The notes: a model not told the origin generated them from the letters alone. Positions 9,047 to 18,385 are shown, numbered from the stretch's first letter. The stretch: 64,000 bases of DNA from Schaalia turicensis ACS-279-V-Col4 (GCF_000296505.1 NZ_JH815208.1:789650-853649), one strand, 5' to 3'. Made by a program: numbers and translations.

Positions 9047-10462
9047 GTGATTTCACGTTCGATGCTTTCTGAAACCGTCCTGCACCCCACCCGTGCTTTC
9101 CTGGGCGGATTAAACCCAACGCGCAAAACAGTCGTTGCCACCGCATGGTTGGCGTCTGCGACGATGGCGGTTGTTGCTGGAGGCGGAATGATGTCGTCTC
9201 GCGCCGAGCTGACGCTCGAAGTCGATGGGGTTTCTCAGCCGATTACGACGTGGGGTGGAAGCGTCTCGTCGGTTCTGGCGCGCGCGGGTGTCGCGGTTGG
9301 TGAACACGATCTGATCCAGCCGTCGTTGAACACGGTTGCTCCCGATGGGGGAACGATCATCGTGCGTACCGCGAAGGAATACAAGCTGACCGTTGATGGG
9401 ACGCCGACGACGATTTGGTCGACCGCTTCCTCCGCTCAGGCTCTTCTTGTCAGTTCATCATCCCTTGGTAGCGATGTTGCCGTTGCGGTGGATCGTAGGT
9501 CTGTCAGGAAAGATGTGACGAAGATTGTTGAGCGTTCGCAGAACATCACGGTTCAGGCTGACGGTCAGCAGACTAGGGTTCAGGTCTCTCCTGAACAGCG
9601 TCCCGATGACATCGTCGCGCAGGCTGGAGTCCAGTTGACTCCCAATGACCGCCTGAACGTGAGTGTCCGGCCTGATCGCTCGATGAAAATTAACGTGGAC
9701 CGCGTGACTCGCGGATACGTTGATGTGGATATCCCCGTTGAGTTCAGCGAAACCACCCAAGAGTCTGCGGACCTGTTCAAGGGTGAATCGAAGATTACCC
9801 AAGCGGGTGTTCAAGGCGTTGCTGCTCAGAAGCAATGGCAGGAAAGAGTAAACGGCAGGCCCGTTTTTTTCGCCGTGATCAGTGAATTGGTGACAACCGC
9901 TCCCACCGCGCAGGTCAGGTCGAATGGTACAAAGGAAGCGACTCCTCAGGCGCTTGCTATCGCCGGAATCGACCCGAAGGCCACGTTGGAGACAACCGTG
10001 GACAGTGCGGGCAACTCGATCACCGCATACACGGCAAAGCTTGGAACGATCTCTACCGAAGACGAAGTGAACGCTGTTATTGCATCGATTGAAAGCGCGA
10101 CGGATCGTGCGAAGGCTCGCGCTGCGTCCGTGTACGGTGTCAGCGTCGCTTCCTATGCTGCTGGCGATCCGCGTGGCATTGCCCAGGAACTGGTGGTCAG
10201 TTTTGGCTGGGACATCAGTGAATTCCAGTGCCTTGACAAGTTGTGGACTCGCGAATCTCATTGGAACCCCAGAGCAGAGAACGTGAGCTCGGGCGCCTAC
10301 GGTATCCCGCAGTCGCTTCCCGGCTCGAAGATGGCGTCCGAGGGTGACGACTGGCGAACCAACCCAGAAACCCAGATCAAGTGGGGTCTGAAGTATATCA
10401 AGGGTCGCTACCAGAGCCCGTGTGGTGCATGGGCTCATTCTGAGTCTGTCGGCTGGTACTAA
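9047..10462 (+). CDS. Secreted DUF348/G5 protein with lytic-transglycosylase-like C-terminus
   Basis: It is a paralogue of the preceding gene in its first two thirds: a signal peptide, three DUF348 units (LEVDGVSQPI, LTVDGTPTTIW, VQADGQQTRVQ) and a G5 domain (residues ~215-290 of the chosen protein). The C-terminal ~95 residues are different: WDISEFQCLDKLWTRESHW...GAYGIPQSLPGSKM...WGLKYIKGRY resembles the lysozyme-like goose/SLT domain of aggregation-promoting factors rather than the compact Rpf domain. The Glu in WTRESHWNP is the probable catalytic acid. The GTG at 9047 is preceded by AAGGAG at 9030-9035; the frame stays open upstream to 8936 without a better site. It should be a secreted cell-wall hydrolase. 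Confidence 0.88.
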   Translation: MISRSMLSETVLHPTRAFLGGLNPTRKTVVATAWLASATMAVVAGGGMMSSRAELTLEVDGVSQPITTWGGSVSSVLARAGVAVGEHDLIQPSLNTVAPDGGTIIVRTAKEYKLTVDGTPTTIWSTASSAQALLVSSSSLGSDVAVAVDRRSVRKDVTKIVERSQNITVQADGQQTRVQVSPEQRPDDIVAQAGVQLTPNDRLNVSVRPDRSMKINVDRVTRGYVDVDIPVEFSETTQESADLFKGESKITQAGVQGVAAQKQWQERVNGRPVFFAVISELVTTAPTAQVRSNGTKEATPQALAIAGIDPKATLETTVDSAGNSITAYTAKLGTISTEDEVNAVIASIESATDRAKARAASVYGVSVASYAAGDPRGIAQELVVSFGWDISEFQCLDKLWTRESHWNPRAENVSSGAYGIPQSLPGSKMASEGDDWRTNPETQIKWGLKYIKGRYQSPCGAWAHSESVGWY

Positions 10463-10567
10463 TCCTCCGCGTGAATTGTGCGGGCACCGTTCATTGGCAT
10501 GGCGAGCGCAACCTAGCGCACACTTTCCGCACCGCGGTCCAGCCTGCCTGACCAGTAGAATGACAGG

Positions 10568-11659
10568 GTGACTCGATCTCGTACCCGCACCCCGAATACT
10601 CGCTTGGATCCGACTCTTCCAGAGGGCGTCCAGCCGTCTGAAACCGGCTTGCTTGGCCCGCTTGAAGTGAAAGCGATTGCCGATGCGCTCGGTATTCGCC
10701 CGACGAAAGTTTTGGGGCAGAACTTTGTACACGATGCTGGGACGGTTCGTCGCATCGTTCGCGCCGGTGGTGTGGAAGCGGGGGACGAGGTCATTGAGGT
10801 CGGCCCTGGCCTTGGTTCGCTGACGCTGGCGATTTTGGAGACCGGTGCGCGCGTGCGGGCGGTCGAGATTGATCCGCCACTGGCTCGAGCTCTTCCGCAG
10901 ACTGTTGGTGCTCGTATGCCTGAAGCCGCTGATCGTTTCCACGTGGTGAACGCGGATGCGACGAAGATCAACGGTGTTGCTGACTTCGGTGTGGATTGGC
11001 CACCTCCGACGAAGCTGGTCGCGAACCTGCCGTATAACGTTGCTGTTCCGGTGCTTCTGGCGATGCTAGAGAGATTCCCGACGCTGACGGATGTTCTTGT
11101 CATGGTCCAGTCTGAGGTCGCTGATCGCTTGGCTGCAGGCCCCGGGTCGCGCACCTATGGCGTGCCGTCGGTGAAGGTCGCCTGGTACGGTCAGGCTGAG
11201 CGTGCGGGCACGATCGGTCGCAGTGTTTTCTGGCCGGTTCCGAACGTGGACTCTGCGTTGGTTCGTTTGCGCTGCGATGGCGAGCCTCGTGGCGATGAAG
11301 ACCTGCGTCAAGCAACCTTCGAGGTTTGTGATGTGGCGTTCGGTCAGCGTCGTAAGACTCTCCGCGCTGCGTTGAAGACGTGGGCGGGTTCGCCAGCTGC
11401 CGCCGAAGCGCTGTTGGACGTTGCCGGAGTGGAATCGACCGCCCGCGGTGAAGCACTCGGTATTGAAGAATTCGTGCGCCTTGGTCGCGCGGTCCTCGAA
11501 CTGCGTGCGTGTGGGGTGCTGGCTGCTCGCGTCGATCCGCGTACAGGCAAGTCCGTGGGGTCTTCCCCAATAGATCAGGCCGCCTCCACTGCAGCCCTTG
11601 GCGCTGACAATGGGGCGGAGTCAGCGCTCGCTCAACAGCAGGATTCTGCTGATGCGTGA
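10568..11659 (+). CDS. rsmA: 16S rRNA (adenine-1518/1519) dimethyltransferase RsmA/KsgA
   Basis: This SAM-dependent enzyme dimethylates two adenines in helix 45 of 16S rRNA. Motif I is [20 protein letters not shown] and motif IV is VANLPYNV, the typical N-L-P-Y of the family; VLGQNFVHD marks the N-terminus. At 363 residues it is longer than usual, because of a start extension of ~30 residues and a low-complexity Ala/Ser tail after residue ~310. The start is GTG at 10568. The stop overlaps the ATG of ispE within ATGCGTGA, so the two genes are translationally coupled. Confidence 0.95.
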   Translation: MTRSRTRTPNTRLDPTLPEGVQPSETGLLGPLEVKAIADALGIRPTKVLGQNFVHDAGTVRRIVRAGGVEAGDEVIEVGPGLGSLTLAILETGARVRAVEIDPPLARALPQTVGARMPEAADRFHVVNADATKINGVADFGVDWPPPTKLVANLPYNVAVPVLLAMLERFPTLTDVLVMVQSEVADRLAAGPGSRTYGVPSVKVAWYGQAERAGTIGRSVFWPVPNVDSALVRLRCDGEPRGDEDLRQATFEVCDVAFGQRRKTLRAALKTWAGSPAAAEALLDVAGVESTARGEALGIEEFVRLGRAVLELRACGVLAARVDPRTGKSVGSSPIDQAASTAALGADNGAESALAQQQDSADA

Positions 11660-12632
11660 AGTGAGGGCGAGCGCTCCGGGCAAAGTGAATCTGACTCTTC
11701 GCGTGGGACACCCGACCGAGGACGGATATCACCCGCTGGTCACGGTCTTTGAAGCGCTCAATATGCGCGAGACAGTCACTGTTCGCACATCGCGCCGTCT
11801 TGGTATTCACGTGACAACAACGGCGTACCTGCCTAACGGTCGGGTTGATGAAGCGACGACTGCTGCAATGGCGGAGTTGGATCCCGAAAACCACTTGTGC
11901 GTCAAAGCTGCACGTAGCCTGCAGAAACTTGCTGCGATGGGGCCGTGGGGACACACGGCTGCCGGCATTGAGATCCACGTGGAAAAGCATGTGCCGATGG
12001 CTGGCGGTATGGCCGGTGGCTCCGCGGATGCTGCCGCGACGCTTGTTGCCTGCAATGCACTCTGGGAGCTGGGCCTCAACAGCGATCAGCTTGAAATGAT
12101 GGGACGAACGCTGGGTGCTGACGTTCCCGCATGCCTGACCGGTGGCATCGCGCTGGGAACCGGTCGAGGCGACCATACGAGTCTGCTTGCCGACGGTTCA
12201 GACGAACCGCGTCACCACTGGGCGATCGCCTTGGCGCACGGGGGTTTATCAACACCTGCTGTTTTCCATCAGCTTGACCAGATGGGCGGGCCTGGAGGCA
12301 CGTGGGAGCTTCTTGAAGATCTCAGTGATGAAGCGGGCGCTCTACTGACAGGTTCTGCCGAGCAAGCCGCGCCCTGCCTCGTCAATGACCTGACCGAAGC
12401 GGCACTTGAATTGCGCCCCGAACTGGCTAAGACGATTGCTGGCGCGCGTCATGCTGGCGCCCTGGCCGTGATTCTTTCCGGATCCGGCCCGACAATCGCG
12501 GCCCTTGCCACCAGCGCGGAAGACGCCCACTGCATCGCCGACGAACTCGCTCAGCTCCCCACCGTCTCCGCAGTGTTGACGACGTGGGGTGCCGCGCGTG
12601 GCGCAATGATTGAGCACGAGGACAACGCATAA
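11652..12632 (+). CDS. ispE: 4-diphosphocytidyl-2-C-methyl-D-erythritol kinase
   Basis: This GHMP kinase phosphorylates CDP-methylerythritol in the MEP route to isoprenoids. The GHMP motif [17 protein letters not shown] is visible at residues ~116-132 and the N-terminal [14 protein letters not shown] is characteristic. The chosen ATG (11652) lies inside the last codons of rsmA; an ATG 54 bases upstream would give a long overlap. It is 326 residues, normal for the family. The next gene follows directly after the stop. Confidence 0.95.
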   Translation: MREVRASAPGKVNLTLRVGHPTEDGYHPLVTVFEALNMRETVTVRTSRRLGIHVTTTAYLPNGRVDEATTAAMAELDPENHLCVKAARSLQKLAAMGPWGHTAAGIEIHVEKHVPMAGGMAGGSADAAATLVACNALWELGLNSDQLEMMGRTLGADVPACLTGGIALGTGRGDHTSLLADGSDEPRHHWAIALAHGGLSTPAVFHQLDQMGGPGGTWELLEDLSDEAGALLTGSAEQAAPCLVNDLTEAALELRPELAKTIAGARHAGALAVILSGSGPTIAALATSAEDAHCIADELAQLPTVSAVLTTWGAARGAMIEHEDNA

Positions 12633-14636
12633 ATGGCTCACCTTCTAGGAACGCAATCCCTGGCCACAATGGCGGGATCGCGCAAACTGCTCGATGACGT
12701 CACCGTCAGCCTGTTTGATGGGTCGCGCGTCGGTATTCTTGGCCCGAACGGCGCTGGAAAGTCGACCTTGCTACGCCTGGTGGCCGGGATTCAGGAACCG
12801 GACTTAGGCCTCATCACCATGCGCGACGGTGTCCGCATCGTTGTGTTGGATCAGGTGGATTCGCTCGACCCGCAGATGAGTGTTGTCGACGCTGTCCACC
12901 CCGGGCTTGAAGAATACGAGTGGGCCTCGAACGCAACGATCCGCGACATCCACGCGGGTCTGCTGTCCGACATCGACACGCGCGCACTGATTGGGACCCT
13001 GTCGGGTGGGCAGAGGCGTCGCGTTGCACTTGCCCGAGTACTCGCCACCGAATCTGACATCGTCTGCTTGGACGAGCCGACGAACCACCTCGATGTTGAA
13101 GGCGTCGCGTGGCTGGCCCGTCACCTGAACGCGCGCTTCGCGAAGCCCGGCGCGAATGGTGCTCTGCTGGTTGTCACGCACGACCGATGGTTTCTCGACA
13201 CCGTGTGCGAGCACATCTGGGAAGTCGTCGCCGGAGTCGACCCGGGTGGCGACCGCCCACAGATCGCTGGCCACGTCGAAATCTACGATGGCTCGTACGC
13301 TGCCTATATGCTGGCCCGCGCCGAACGTGTCCGCCAAGCCGATGTGGCTGCCCAAAAGCGCGCGAATCTACTGACCAAAGAGCTCGCGTGGTTGCGTCGA
13401 GGCGCGCCCGCGCGCACATCAAAGCCAAAGTTTCACATTGCTGCCGCAGAAGCCTTGATCGCCGACGTGCCACCACCGCGCGACACCGTTGAACTGGTGA
13501 AAATGGCGACCGCGCGCCTGGGCAAAGACGTCCTGGACCTTGAGGATGTTTCGATCGCGTTCACGCGCCCGAACGGCGAGGCGAACATCATCTTTGACGG
13601 TGTCACCTGGCGCCTCGCACCCGGCGAACGAGTCGGCATCGTCGGTGTCAACGGCGCAGGAAAGACAACTCTGCTGAACCTGCTGCGCGGAGACATCCAG
13701 CCTGACTCCGGTCGCGTCAAGCGGGGTAAAACCGTCGAAGTGGCCACGCTGTCCCAGGACACGCATGAACTGGATGCGCTCGCGGATATGCGAGTCGTCG
13801 AAGCCGTCGCCGAGGTTGCGCAGACCTCGATCGTCGACGGGCGCGAGGTCAGTGCCGCACAGATGACGGAACGCATGGGCTTTACCCGTCAGCGCGCCTA
13901 CACGCGAATTAGCGAGATTTCGGGTGGTGAACGCCGTCGCCTGCAGCTGATGCGCCTGCTGATGGCTGAACCGAACGTGCTCCTGCTTGACGAACCGACG
14001 AACGACCTTGATACCGATACTCTGGCGTCGATGGAAGACCTGCTGGATTCCTTCCCGGGCACGCTCGTCGTCGTTTCGCATGACCGTTACCTGCTGGAGC
14101 GCGTCACCGACCACCAGGTCGCACTGCTCGGCGATGGAAAGTTGCGCGCCCTGCCCGGCGGTGTCGAACAGTATCTCGCCATGCGCGAAGAGGGGCTGGG
14201 GCTTACGACTTCCGGCGCTAATGCAGGCTCAATGTCGGCGAATGTATCCGGGAATTCGACAGGTAAGTCCGCGGGCAATTCTGCTTCGAATTCCGCGGGG
14301 AACGAGGCCGCCCCGACCATCTCTAACGCCGCCGCTCGTAGGGCGGCGAAGAAAGACGTCGATCGTATCGAACGTAAACTCGAAAAACTGCGCGCCTCGG
14401 AAATAAAACTGTCTGATCGCCTCGCCGATCTGGGTGCTCGCGTTGCCACGGATGCCTCGTTGGTCGATGAACTGACACAGGTGGCAGCCGAACATCGCCA
14501 GATTCTAGACGAGATCGATGAACTTGAAATGGCGTGGCTGGAAGCGGCGGAACTGTTGGATGAGTTGGGAGCTGGCAGCCAGGACTCAGCCGCCGATGAG
14601 GACGAAGAGCTCAGGCGCCCAGCAGATCGTCGGTGA
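12633..14636 (+). CDS. ABC-F family ATPase
   Basis: Two ABC domains lie in one chain without membrane segments. The first has Walker A GPNGAGKST (about residue 36), signature LSGGQRRRVALAR and DEPTNHLD; the second has GVNGAGKTT, ISGGERRRLQLMR and DEPTNDLD. The ends carry an Asn/Ser/Gly linker (residues ~525-565) and a coiled coil (~575-650), the layout of Uup/EttA-type translation factors that act on ribosomes. In actinobacteria this gene regularly follows ispE. The ATG is immediately after the ispE stop. The last 26 bases overlap the convergent DUF4298 gene. Whether it is a housekeeping or an antibiotic-protection ABC-F cannot be told from sequence alone. Confidence 0.9.
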   Translation: MAHLLGTQSLATMAGSRKLLDDVTVSLFDGSRVGILGPNGAGKSTLLRLVAGIQEPDLGLITMRDGVRIVVLDQVDSLDPQMSVVDAVHPGLEEYEWASNATIRDIHAGLLSDIDTRALIGTLSGGQRRRVALARVLATESDIVCLDEPTNHLDVEGVAWLARHLNARFAKPGANGALLVVTHDRWFLDTVCEHIWEVVAGVDPGGDRPQIAGHVEIYDGSYAAYMLARAERVRQADVAAQKRANLLTKELAWLRRGAPARTSKPKFHIAAAEALIADVPPPRDTVELVKMATARLGKDVLDLEDVSIAFTRPNGEANIIFDGVTWRLAPGERVGIVGVNGAGKTTLLNLLRGDIQPDSGRVKRGKTVEVATLSQDTHELDALADMRVVEAVAEVAQTSIVDGREVSAAQMTERMGFTRQRAYTRISEISGGERRRLQLMRLLMAEPNVLLLDEPTNDLDTDTLASMEDLLDSFPGTLVVVSHDRYLLERVTDHQVALLGDGKLRALPGGVEQYLAMREEGLGLTTSGANAGSMSANVSGNSTGKSAGNSASNSAGNEAAPTISNAAARRAAKKDVDRIERKLEKLRASEIKLSDRLADLGARVATDASLVDELTQVAAEHRQILDEIDELEMAWLEAAELLDELGAGSQDSAADEDEELRRPADRR

Positions 14637-14931
14637 AGAAACGGCTGGAATCCGCCAGAAGTTTGGCCATGAGGGCGCGCTGGCGACTATAGAGGTTCCA
14701 CACTTCGTCTTCGTCGATCACGCCAAGGCGTTCACCTGCTTCGATTGCGACCTCACGGTTGTTCATCCACGACGACGAATACTGATCCATCAGTGGAATC
14801 ATTGTCTGATCCAGTGTCTCAATACTGGCCAGCGCATCTTCTGTCTGATCCATCAGCGCGCACGCTTCGGTGTAGCGCTCTTCCATGTGGTGCAGGCGCT
14901 CCAACGCTTCAGATTCGCGGGTCACAGTCAT
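14611..14931 (-). CDS. DUF4298 domain-containing protein
   Basis: The 106-residue, strongly helical, acidic protein (ESEALERLHHMEERYTEA at the start, SSSWMNNREVAIEAGERLG in the middle) matches the pattern of DUF4298, a family of unknown function. It has no signal peptide and no membrane segment. Its ATG shares bases with the stop of the MarR gene (ATGA), and its 3' end runs 26 bases into the ABC-F gene on the other strand. It is the last gene of a TetR-MarR-DUF4298 operon. Confidence 0.8.
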   Translation of the reverse strand: MTVTRESEALERLHHMEERYTEACALMDQTEDALASIETLDQTMIPLMDQYSSSWMNNREVAIEAGERLGVIDEDEVWNLYSRQRALMAKLLADSSRFFTDDLLGA

Positions 14932-15461
14932 TCTTTAGTTTCAAAGGGGGCCAGTAGAACTGTCAGAAGATCAGCGAGTTTCTCGCGCTCGCCAGATGAC
15001 AGAGGAGCCAGGATTCCACGTTCAGAATTGAGTAGGGACGCAAGCGCGGTATCAACCTTCGTCTTGCCTTCCTCGGTCAGTTTCACCTGAACGACGCGAC
15101 GATCTTCACGCGCGGAAGAACGGGTGACCAGGCCTTTCTCCTGCAGGCGGTCAATACGGTTCGTCATCGTGCCACTTGTCACCAAGTGCTCGGCGATTAA
15201 ATCACCCGGACTCAGCACATAGGGTTCCCCTGCGCGACGCAGGGACGAAAGAACGTCAAATTCCCACGTTTCCAAGCCGTGGTCGGCGAATGCGGCTCGG
15301 CGGGCGCGGTCGAGGTGCTTGGCCAGACGAGTCACTCGCGACAGAACGAGCATCGGCGTGGGATCCAGATCTGGGCGCTCGTTCGTCCACGCTTCGACAA
15401 TGCGAGCGACCTCATCGTGCGCCTCGTGCGTCGGGCAGGAAGCGCGATCAGCTGAAGTCAT
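14928..15461 (-). CDS. MarR family transcriptional regulator
   Basis: The protein has 177 residues with the winged-helix layout of MarR. The recognition part is SPGDLIAEHLVTSGTMTNRIDRLQEKGLV, followed by the wing REDRRVVQVKLTEEGK. The longer reading frame starting at 15590 lies inside tetR; the ATG at 15461 overlaps the tetR stop as ATGA, so translation is coupled. MarR proteins usually repress their own operon and answer to phenolic or oxidative ligands. The target here is unknown. Confidence 0.92.
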   Translation of the reverse strand: MTSADRASCPTHEAHDEVARIVEAWTNERPDLDPTPMLVLSRVTRLAKHLDRARRAAFADHGLETWEFDVLSSLRRAGEPYVLSPGDLIAEHLVTSGTMTNRIDRLQEKGLVTRSSAREDRRVVQVKLTEEGKTKVDTALASLLNSERGILAPLSSGEREKLADLLTVLLAPFETKE

Positions 15462-16093
15462 TGCACACAATCCTCCGATCGGACGACCAGCGAGGGGCTG
15501 GGACGCATATTGCGAATGCCGTTCCAGACTAGGTTTACAACGTGTGCGGCGACCTCGTCCTTCTTCATTCGCCGATCGTCCAGCCACCACTGTCCAACCT
15601 GTGCAATGAGTCCGACCAGCATCTGCGCGTACAGGGGAGCGAGGTTCGCGTTGATGTCCGTGTGTGAGAACTGTTCGGCCAACAGGTATTCAACGCGCGA
15701 CGCGACATCGCCGAGCACGGAAGAGAATGAGCCCTGCGTGCGATCGGTGGGTGCGTCGCGAACCAGTACGCGGAAGCCGTCCGTGTGCGATTCGATGTAG
15801 TCCAAAAGGGCAAGTGTTGCGTTTTCTAGAAGGATACGAGGCCTGGCGCTGGACTCCAACGACGTGTGAAGCTTCGTCACGAGCGCCTGAACTTCACGGT
15901 CCACGATGACCGCATACAGGCCTTCCTTGCCGCCGAAGTGCTCATAGACGATCGGCTTCGACACTTTTGCCTTCGATGCGATCTCTTCAACGCTCGTCGC
16001 ATCAAAGCCTTTTTGAGCGAAAAGTGAGCGTCCAATCTCAACTAGCTGTTCGCGCCGTTCGAACCCGCTCATTCGCGTGCGTTTTTCACTCAT
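15458..16093 (-). CDS. TetR family transcriptional regulator
   Basis: The protein has 211 residues. The N-terminal helix-turn-helix (residues ~10-55) reads LFAQKGFDATSVEEIASKAK and VSKPIVYEHFGGKEGLYAVIVDRE, the classical TetR pattern; the rest is a helical ligand and dimer domain. A TetR gene in the same place, divergent from tRNA-Gln and glmU, occurs in mycobacteria. It leads the three-gene operon with marR and the DUF4298 gene. A short inverted repeat overlaps its start codon and may be its own operator. Confidence 0.93.
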   Translation of the reverse strand: MSEKRTRMSGFERREQLVEIGRSLFAQKGFDATSVEEIASKAKVSKPIVYEHFGGKEGLYAVIVDREVQALVTKLHTSLESSARPRILLENATLALLDYIESHTDGFRVLVRDAPTDRTQGSFSSVLGDVASRVEYLLAEQFSHTDINANLAPLYAQMLVGLIAQVGQWWLDDRRMKKDEVAAHVVNLVWNGIRNMRPSPSLVVRSEDCVQ

Positions 16094-16105
16094 ACGGTCA
16101 GTATG
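16091..16105. promoter_or_regulatory. Inverted repeat over the tetR start, possible operator
   Basis: CATAC-GGTCA-GTATG is a 5-bp inverted repeat with a 5-base spacer that includes the tetR start codon. The place fits autoregulation; the short arms make this tentative. Confidence 0.35.
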
Positions 16106-16215
16106 TCATCTGAATCGGGTCACGCGGTAGGTGTGAGGTGTGGCGCGAACGAGCCTTTTGCGCCCGTCCGACGTGGCACAGCAAGGGGTACATATGGCAG
16201 AATCAAAAGGCGTTT

Positions 16216-16286
16216 TCCGCCCTGGTGTAACGGCAGCACATGGGTTTTTGGTGCCTTTGGTCCGGGTTCGAGTCCTGGGGGCGGAG
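16216..16286 (+). tRNA. tRNA-Gln (anticodon UUG)
   Basis: A cloverleaf can be drawn: acceptor arms TCCGCCC (16216-16222) and GGGCGGA (16279-16285), T arm CCGGG-TTCGAGT-CCTGG, D arm around GTGTAACGGCAGCAC, and anticodon loop TTTTGGT with TTG as anticodon. The anticodon stem is weak: the outer pair is T-T and two others are G-T. The 3' CCA is not encoded. tRNA-Gln directly upstream of glmU is also the order in mycobacteria. Confidence 0.9.
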
Positions 16287-16325
16287 CTACAAGTGGGTCA
16301 CCGCCACGATTTTGGAAGGTAAAAC

Positions 16326-17366
16326 ATGACCGTTCCTGCAGCTGTCATTGTCCTCGCCGCAGGTCAAGGCACTCGTATGAAGTCCTCTCTTCCCAAGGTT
16401 GTGCACCCCGTTGCCGGCCGGTCCATGATTGGACATGCCCTGAAAGCAGGCGAAGGCCTGAACCCCACGCACCTGGTTGCTGTTGTGCGCCACCAGCGTG
16501 ACCTTGTCGAAGCTGAAATTAAGCGCGTCAGCCCCACCGCTATTGTCGCCGATCAGGATGAAATCCCCGGCACAGGACGAGCCGTTCAATGCGGCCTGGA
16601 AGAGCTGGAACGCCAGGTTGGCCAGATTCACGGCATTGTTGTCGTCACCTACGGCGACGTCCCCATGCTGAGCACCGAGACCCTGAAAGACCTCGTCGAT
16701 GCTCATATCGAACAGGCGAATGTCGTCACCGTCCTGACCTCGCGCGTCGATGATCCCACGGGCTACGGTCGTATTATTCGCGATGCCGGTGGTCGTGTGA
16801 CCGCCATCGTCGAGCAGCGTGACACCACCGAAGAACAGGCTCTCATCAACGAAATCAACGCCGGTATCTACGCATTCGACGCCGATTACCTGCGCGAATC
16901 CCTCGTCAACGTGGGAACCAACAACGATCAGGGTGAGGTCTACCTGACCGACGTCCTCGCGGCAGCCGCCCCCGCTGGAAAGCGTGCGGGCGCTATGGAA
17001 CTTCTCGATGAATGGCAAGCACAGGGGTGCAATGACCGCGTGCAGCTTGCAGAACTCGGCGCCGAGTTCAACCGACGCATCTGCGAAAAGCACATGCGCG
17101 AAGGCGTTTCCATCATCGCCCCCGATTCCACGTGGATCGGCGTTGATGTTGAGATCGGAAACGACACAATAATCTGGCCAGGAACCGTGTTGCGTGGTGC
17201 GACGGTGATCGGATCCGAGTGTGAGATCGGTCCCTCAGCGACCCTTGATACCGCGATTGTCGGGAATCGTGCGGTTATCCACAACGCGTGCGTGTCCAAC
17301 GTATCGGTTGCACCCGATACGATGGTTACACCATTCAGCGTCATCGGACAGTCCAGTCGGGACTGA
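16326..17366 (+). CDS. glmU: UDP-N-acetylglucosamine pyrophosphorylase (GlmU), short form lacking most of the acetyltransferase domain
   Basis: The N-terminal ~230 residues are a complete uridylyltransferase: LAAGQGTRMKSSLPKVVHPV binds the nucleotide, and TYGDVPML, GTGRAV and EINAGIY follow in order. This half makes UDP-GlcNAc from UTP and GlcNAc-1-phosphate for the cell wall. Only about 100 residues of left-handed beta-helix follow, and the protein ends at residue 346 with GQSSRD, whereas bifunctional GlmU has ~450-490. The helix stops before the region that carries the acetyl-transfer residues in E. coli GlmU (Arg333 to Lys392, including His363). Only 37 bases separate the stop from prs, so no broken remainder is present. 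Position between tRNA-Gln and prs supports orthology to glmU. Confidence 0.9.
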   Translation: MTVPAAVIVLAAGQGTRMKSSLPKVVHPVAGRSMIGHALKAGEGLNPTHLVAVVRHQRDLVEAEIKRVSPTAIVADQDEIPGTGRAVQCGLEELERQVGQIHGIVVVTYGDVPMLSTETLKDLVDAHIEQANVVTVLTSRVDDPTGYGRIIRDAGGRVTAIVEQRDTTEEQALINEINAGIYAFDADYLRESLVNVGTNNDQGEVYLTDVLAAAAPAGKRAGAMELLDEWQAQGCNDRVQLAELGAEFNRRICEKHMREGVSIIAPDSTWIGVDVEIGNDTIIWPGTVLRGATVIGSECEIGPSATLDTAIVGNRAVIHNACVSNVSVAPDTMVTPFSVIGQSSRD

Positions 17367-17403
17367 CCGATCCGGGTTCTTTAAGCAAGGGGAGGAACGC
17401 CGC

Positions 17404-18375
17404 ATGAGCGGATTGGTCACCAGTGGAGAGAAGAGCCTCGTCCTCGTTTCGGGTCGAGCGCACTTGGAACTTGCCGAAGAGGTTGGCAAAGAAATCGGGT
17501 GCGGGCTTTCGCAAGTGACCGCCTACGATTTTGCGAGTGGCGAAATCTACGTCCGCTTCAATGAATCCGTTCGTGGCGCAGACGTCTTTGTCCTCCAGTC
17601 ACACACGGGCGACATCAACAAGTGGCTGATGGAACAGCTCATCATGATTGACGCTGCCAAGCGTGCCTCAGCAAAACGCATTACCGCTGTCTCGCCGTTC
17701 TATCCCTACTCGCGTCAGGACAAGAAGCACCAGGGTCGTGAACCGATTTCGGCTCGCCTGGTCTCTGATCTGTACAAGACCGCCGGCGCTGACCGCGTCA
17801 TGAGCGTCGACCTGCACGCCTCGCAGGAACAGGGCTTCTTCGACGGCCCGGTCGACCACCTCTTCGCAATGCCGGTTCTGGTTGACTACGTCCGTTCGCG
17901 CCTCGACCTTTCCAACACCGTCATGGTGTCCCCAGACGCTGGCCGTATTCGCGTCGCCGAAAAGTGGTCTTCGAAGCTCGGCGGTTGCCCGCTGGCATTC
18001 GTCCACAAGACCCGCGATACCACCCGCCCGAACGTTGCTGTCGCCAACCGCGTCGTCGGTGAAGTTGCAGGCAAGGAATGTGTCTTGGTTGACGATATGA
18101 TCGACACCGCTGGCACGATCACCGAGGCCGTCAAGGTCCTTAACAACGCCGGCGCCAAGAAGGTCATCATCGCCGCAACGCACGGCATCCTCTCTGATCC
18201 GGCAACGCGCCGCCTCTCCGAATGTGGAGCAACCGAGGTCGTCGTCACCGACACCCTGCCGATTCCGCCCGAGAAGCGCTTCCCGACTCTGACCATCCTG
18301 TCGATCGCGCCGCTGTTGGCACGCGCCATCCGCGAGGTCTTTGACGACGGATCGGTCACATCACTGTTCGACTGA
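17404..18375 (+). CDS. prs: Ribose-phosphate pyrophosphokinase (PRPP synthase)
   Basis: The enzyme makes PRPP from ribose-5-phosphate and ATP for nucleotide, His and Trp synthesis. Visible motifs are the ATP/Mg region DLHASQEQGFF and the PRPP-binding loop CVLVDDMIDTAGTITEA, plus the flexible-loop residues YSRQDKKHQGREPIS. From the ATG at 17404 it is 323 residues, normal. An AGGGGAGGAAC stretch lies upstream as ribosome site. It follows glmU at 37 bases, as in mycobacteria, so sugar-nucleotide and PRPP synthesis are likely co-expressed. Confidence 0.96.
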   Translation: MSGLVTSGEKSLVLVSGRAHLELAEEVGKEIGCGLSQVTAYDFASGEIYVRFNESVRGADVFVLQSHTGDINKWLMEQLIMIDAAKRASAKRITAVSPFYPYSRQDKKHQGREPISARLVSDLYKTAGADRVMSVDLHASQEQGFFDGPVDHLFAMPVLVDYVRSRLDLSNTVMVSPDAGRIRVAEKWSSKLGGCPLAFVHKTRDTTRPNVAVANRVVGEVAGKECVLVDDMIDTAGTITEAVKVLNNAGAKKVIIAATHGILSDPATRRLSECGATEVVVTDTLPIPPEKRFPTLTILSIAPLLARAIREVFDDGSVTSLFD

Positions 18376-18385
18376 CTCGCTTTTC

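Noticed and set aside
9458..10942. 494-residue minus-strand frame opposite the second Rpf-like gene and rsmA
   Set aside because: It spans two real genes on the other strand and has Arg/His-rich shadow composition.
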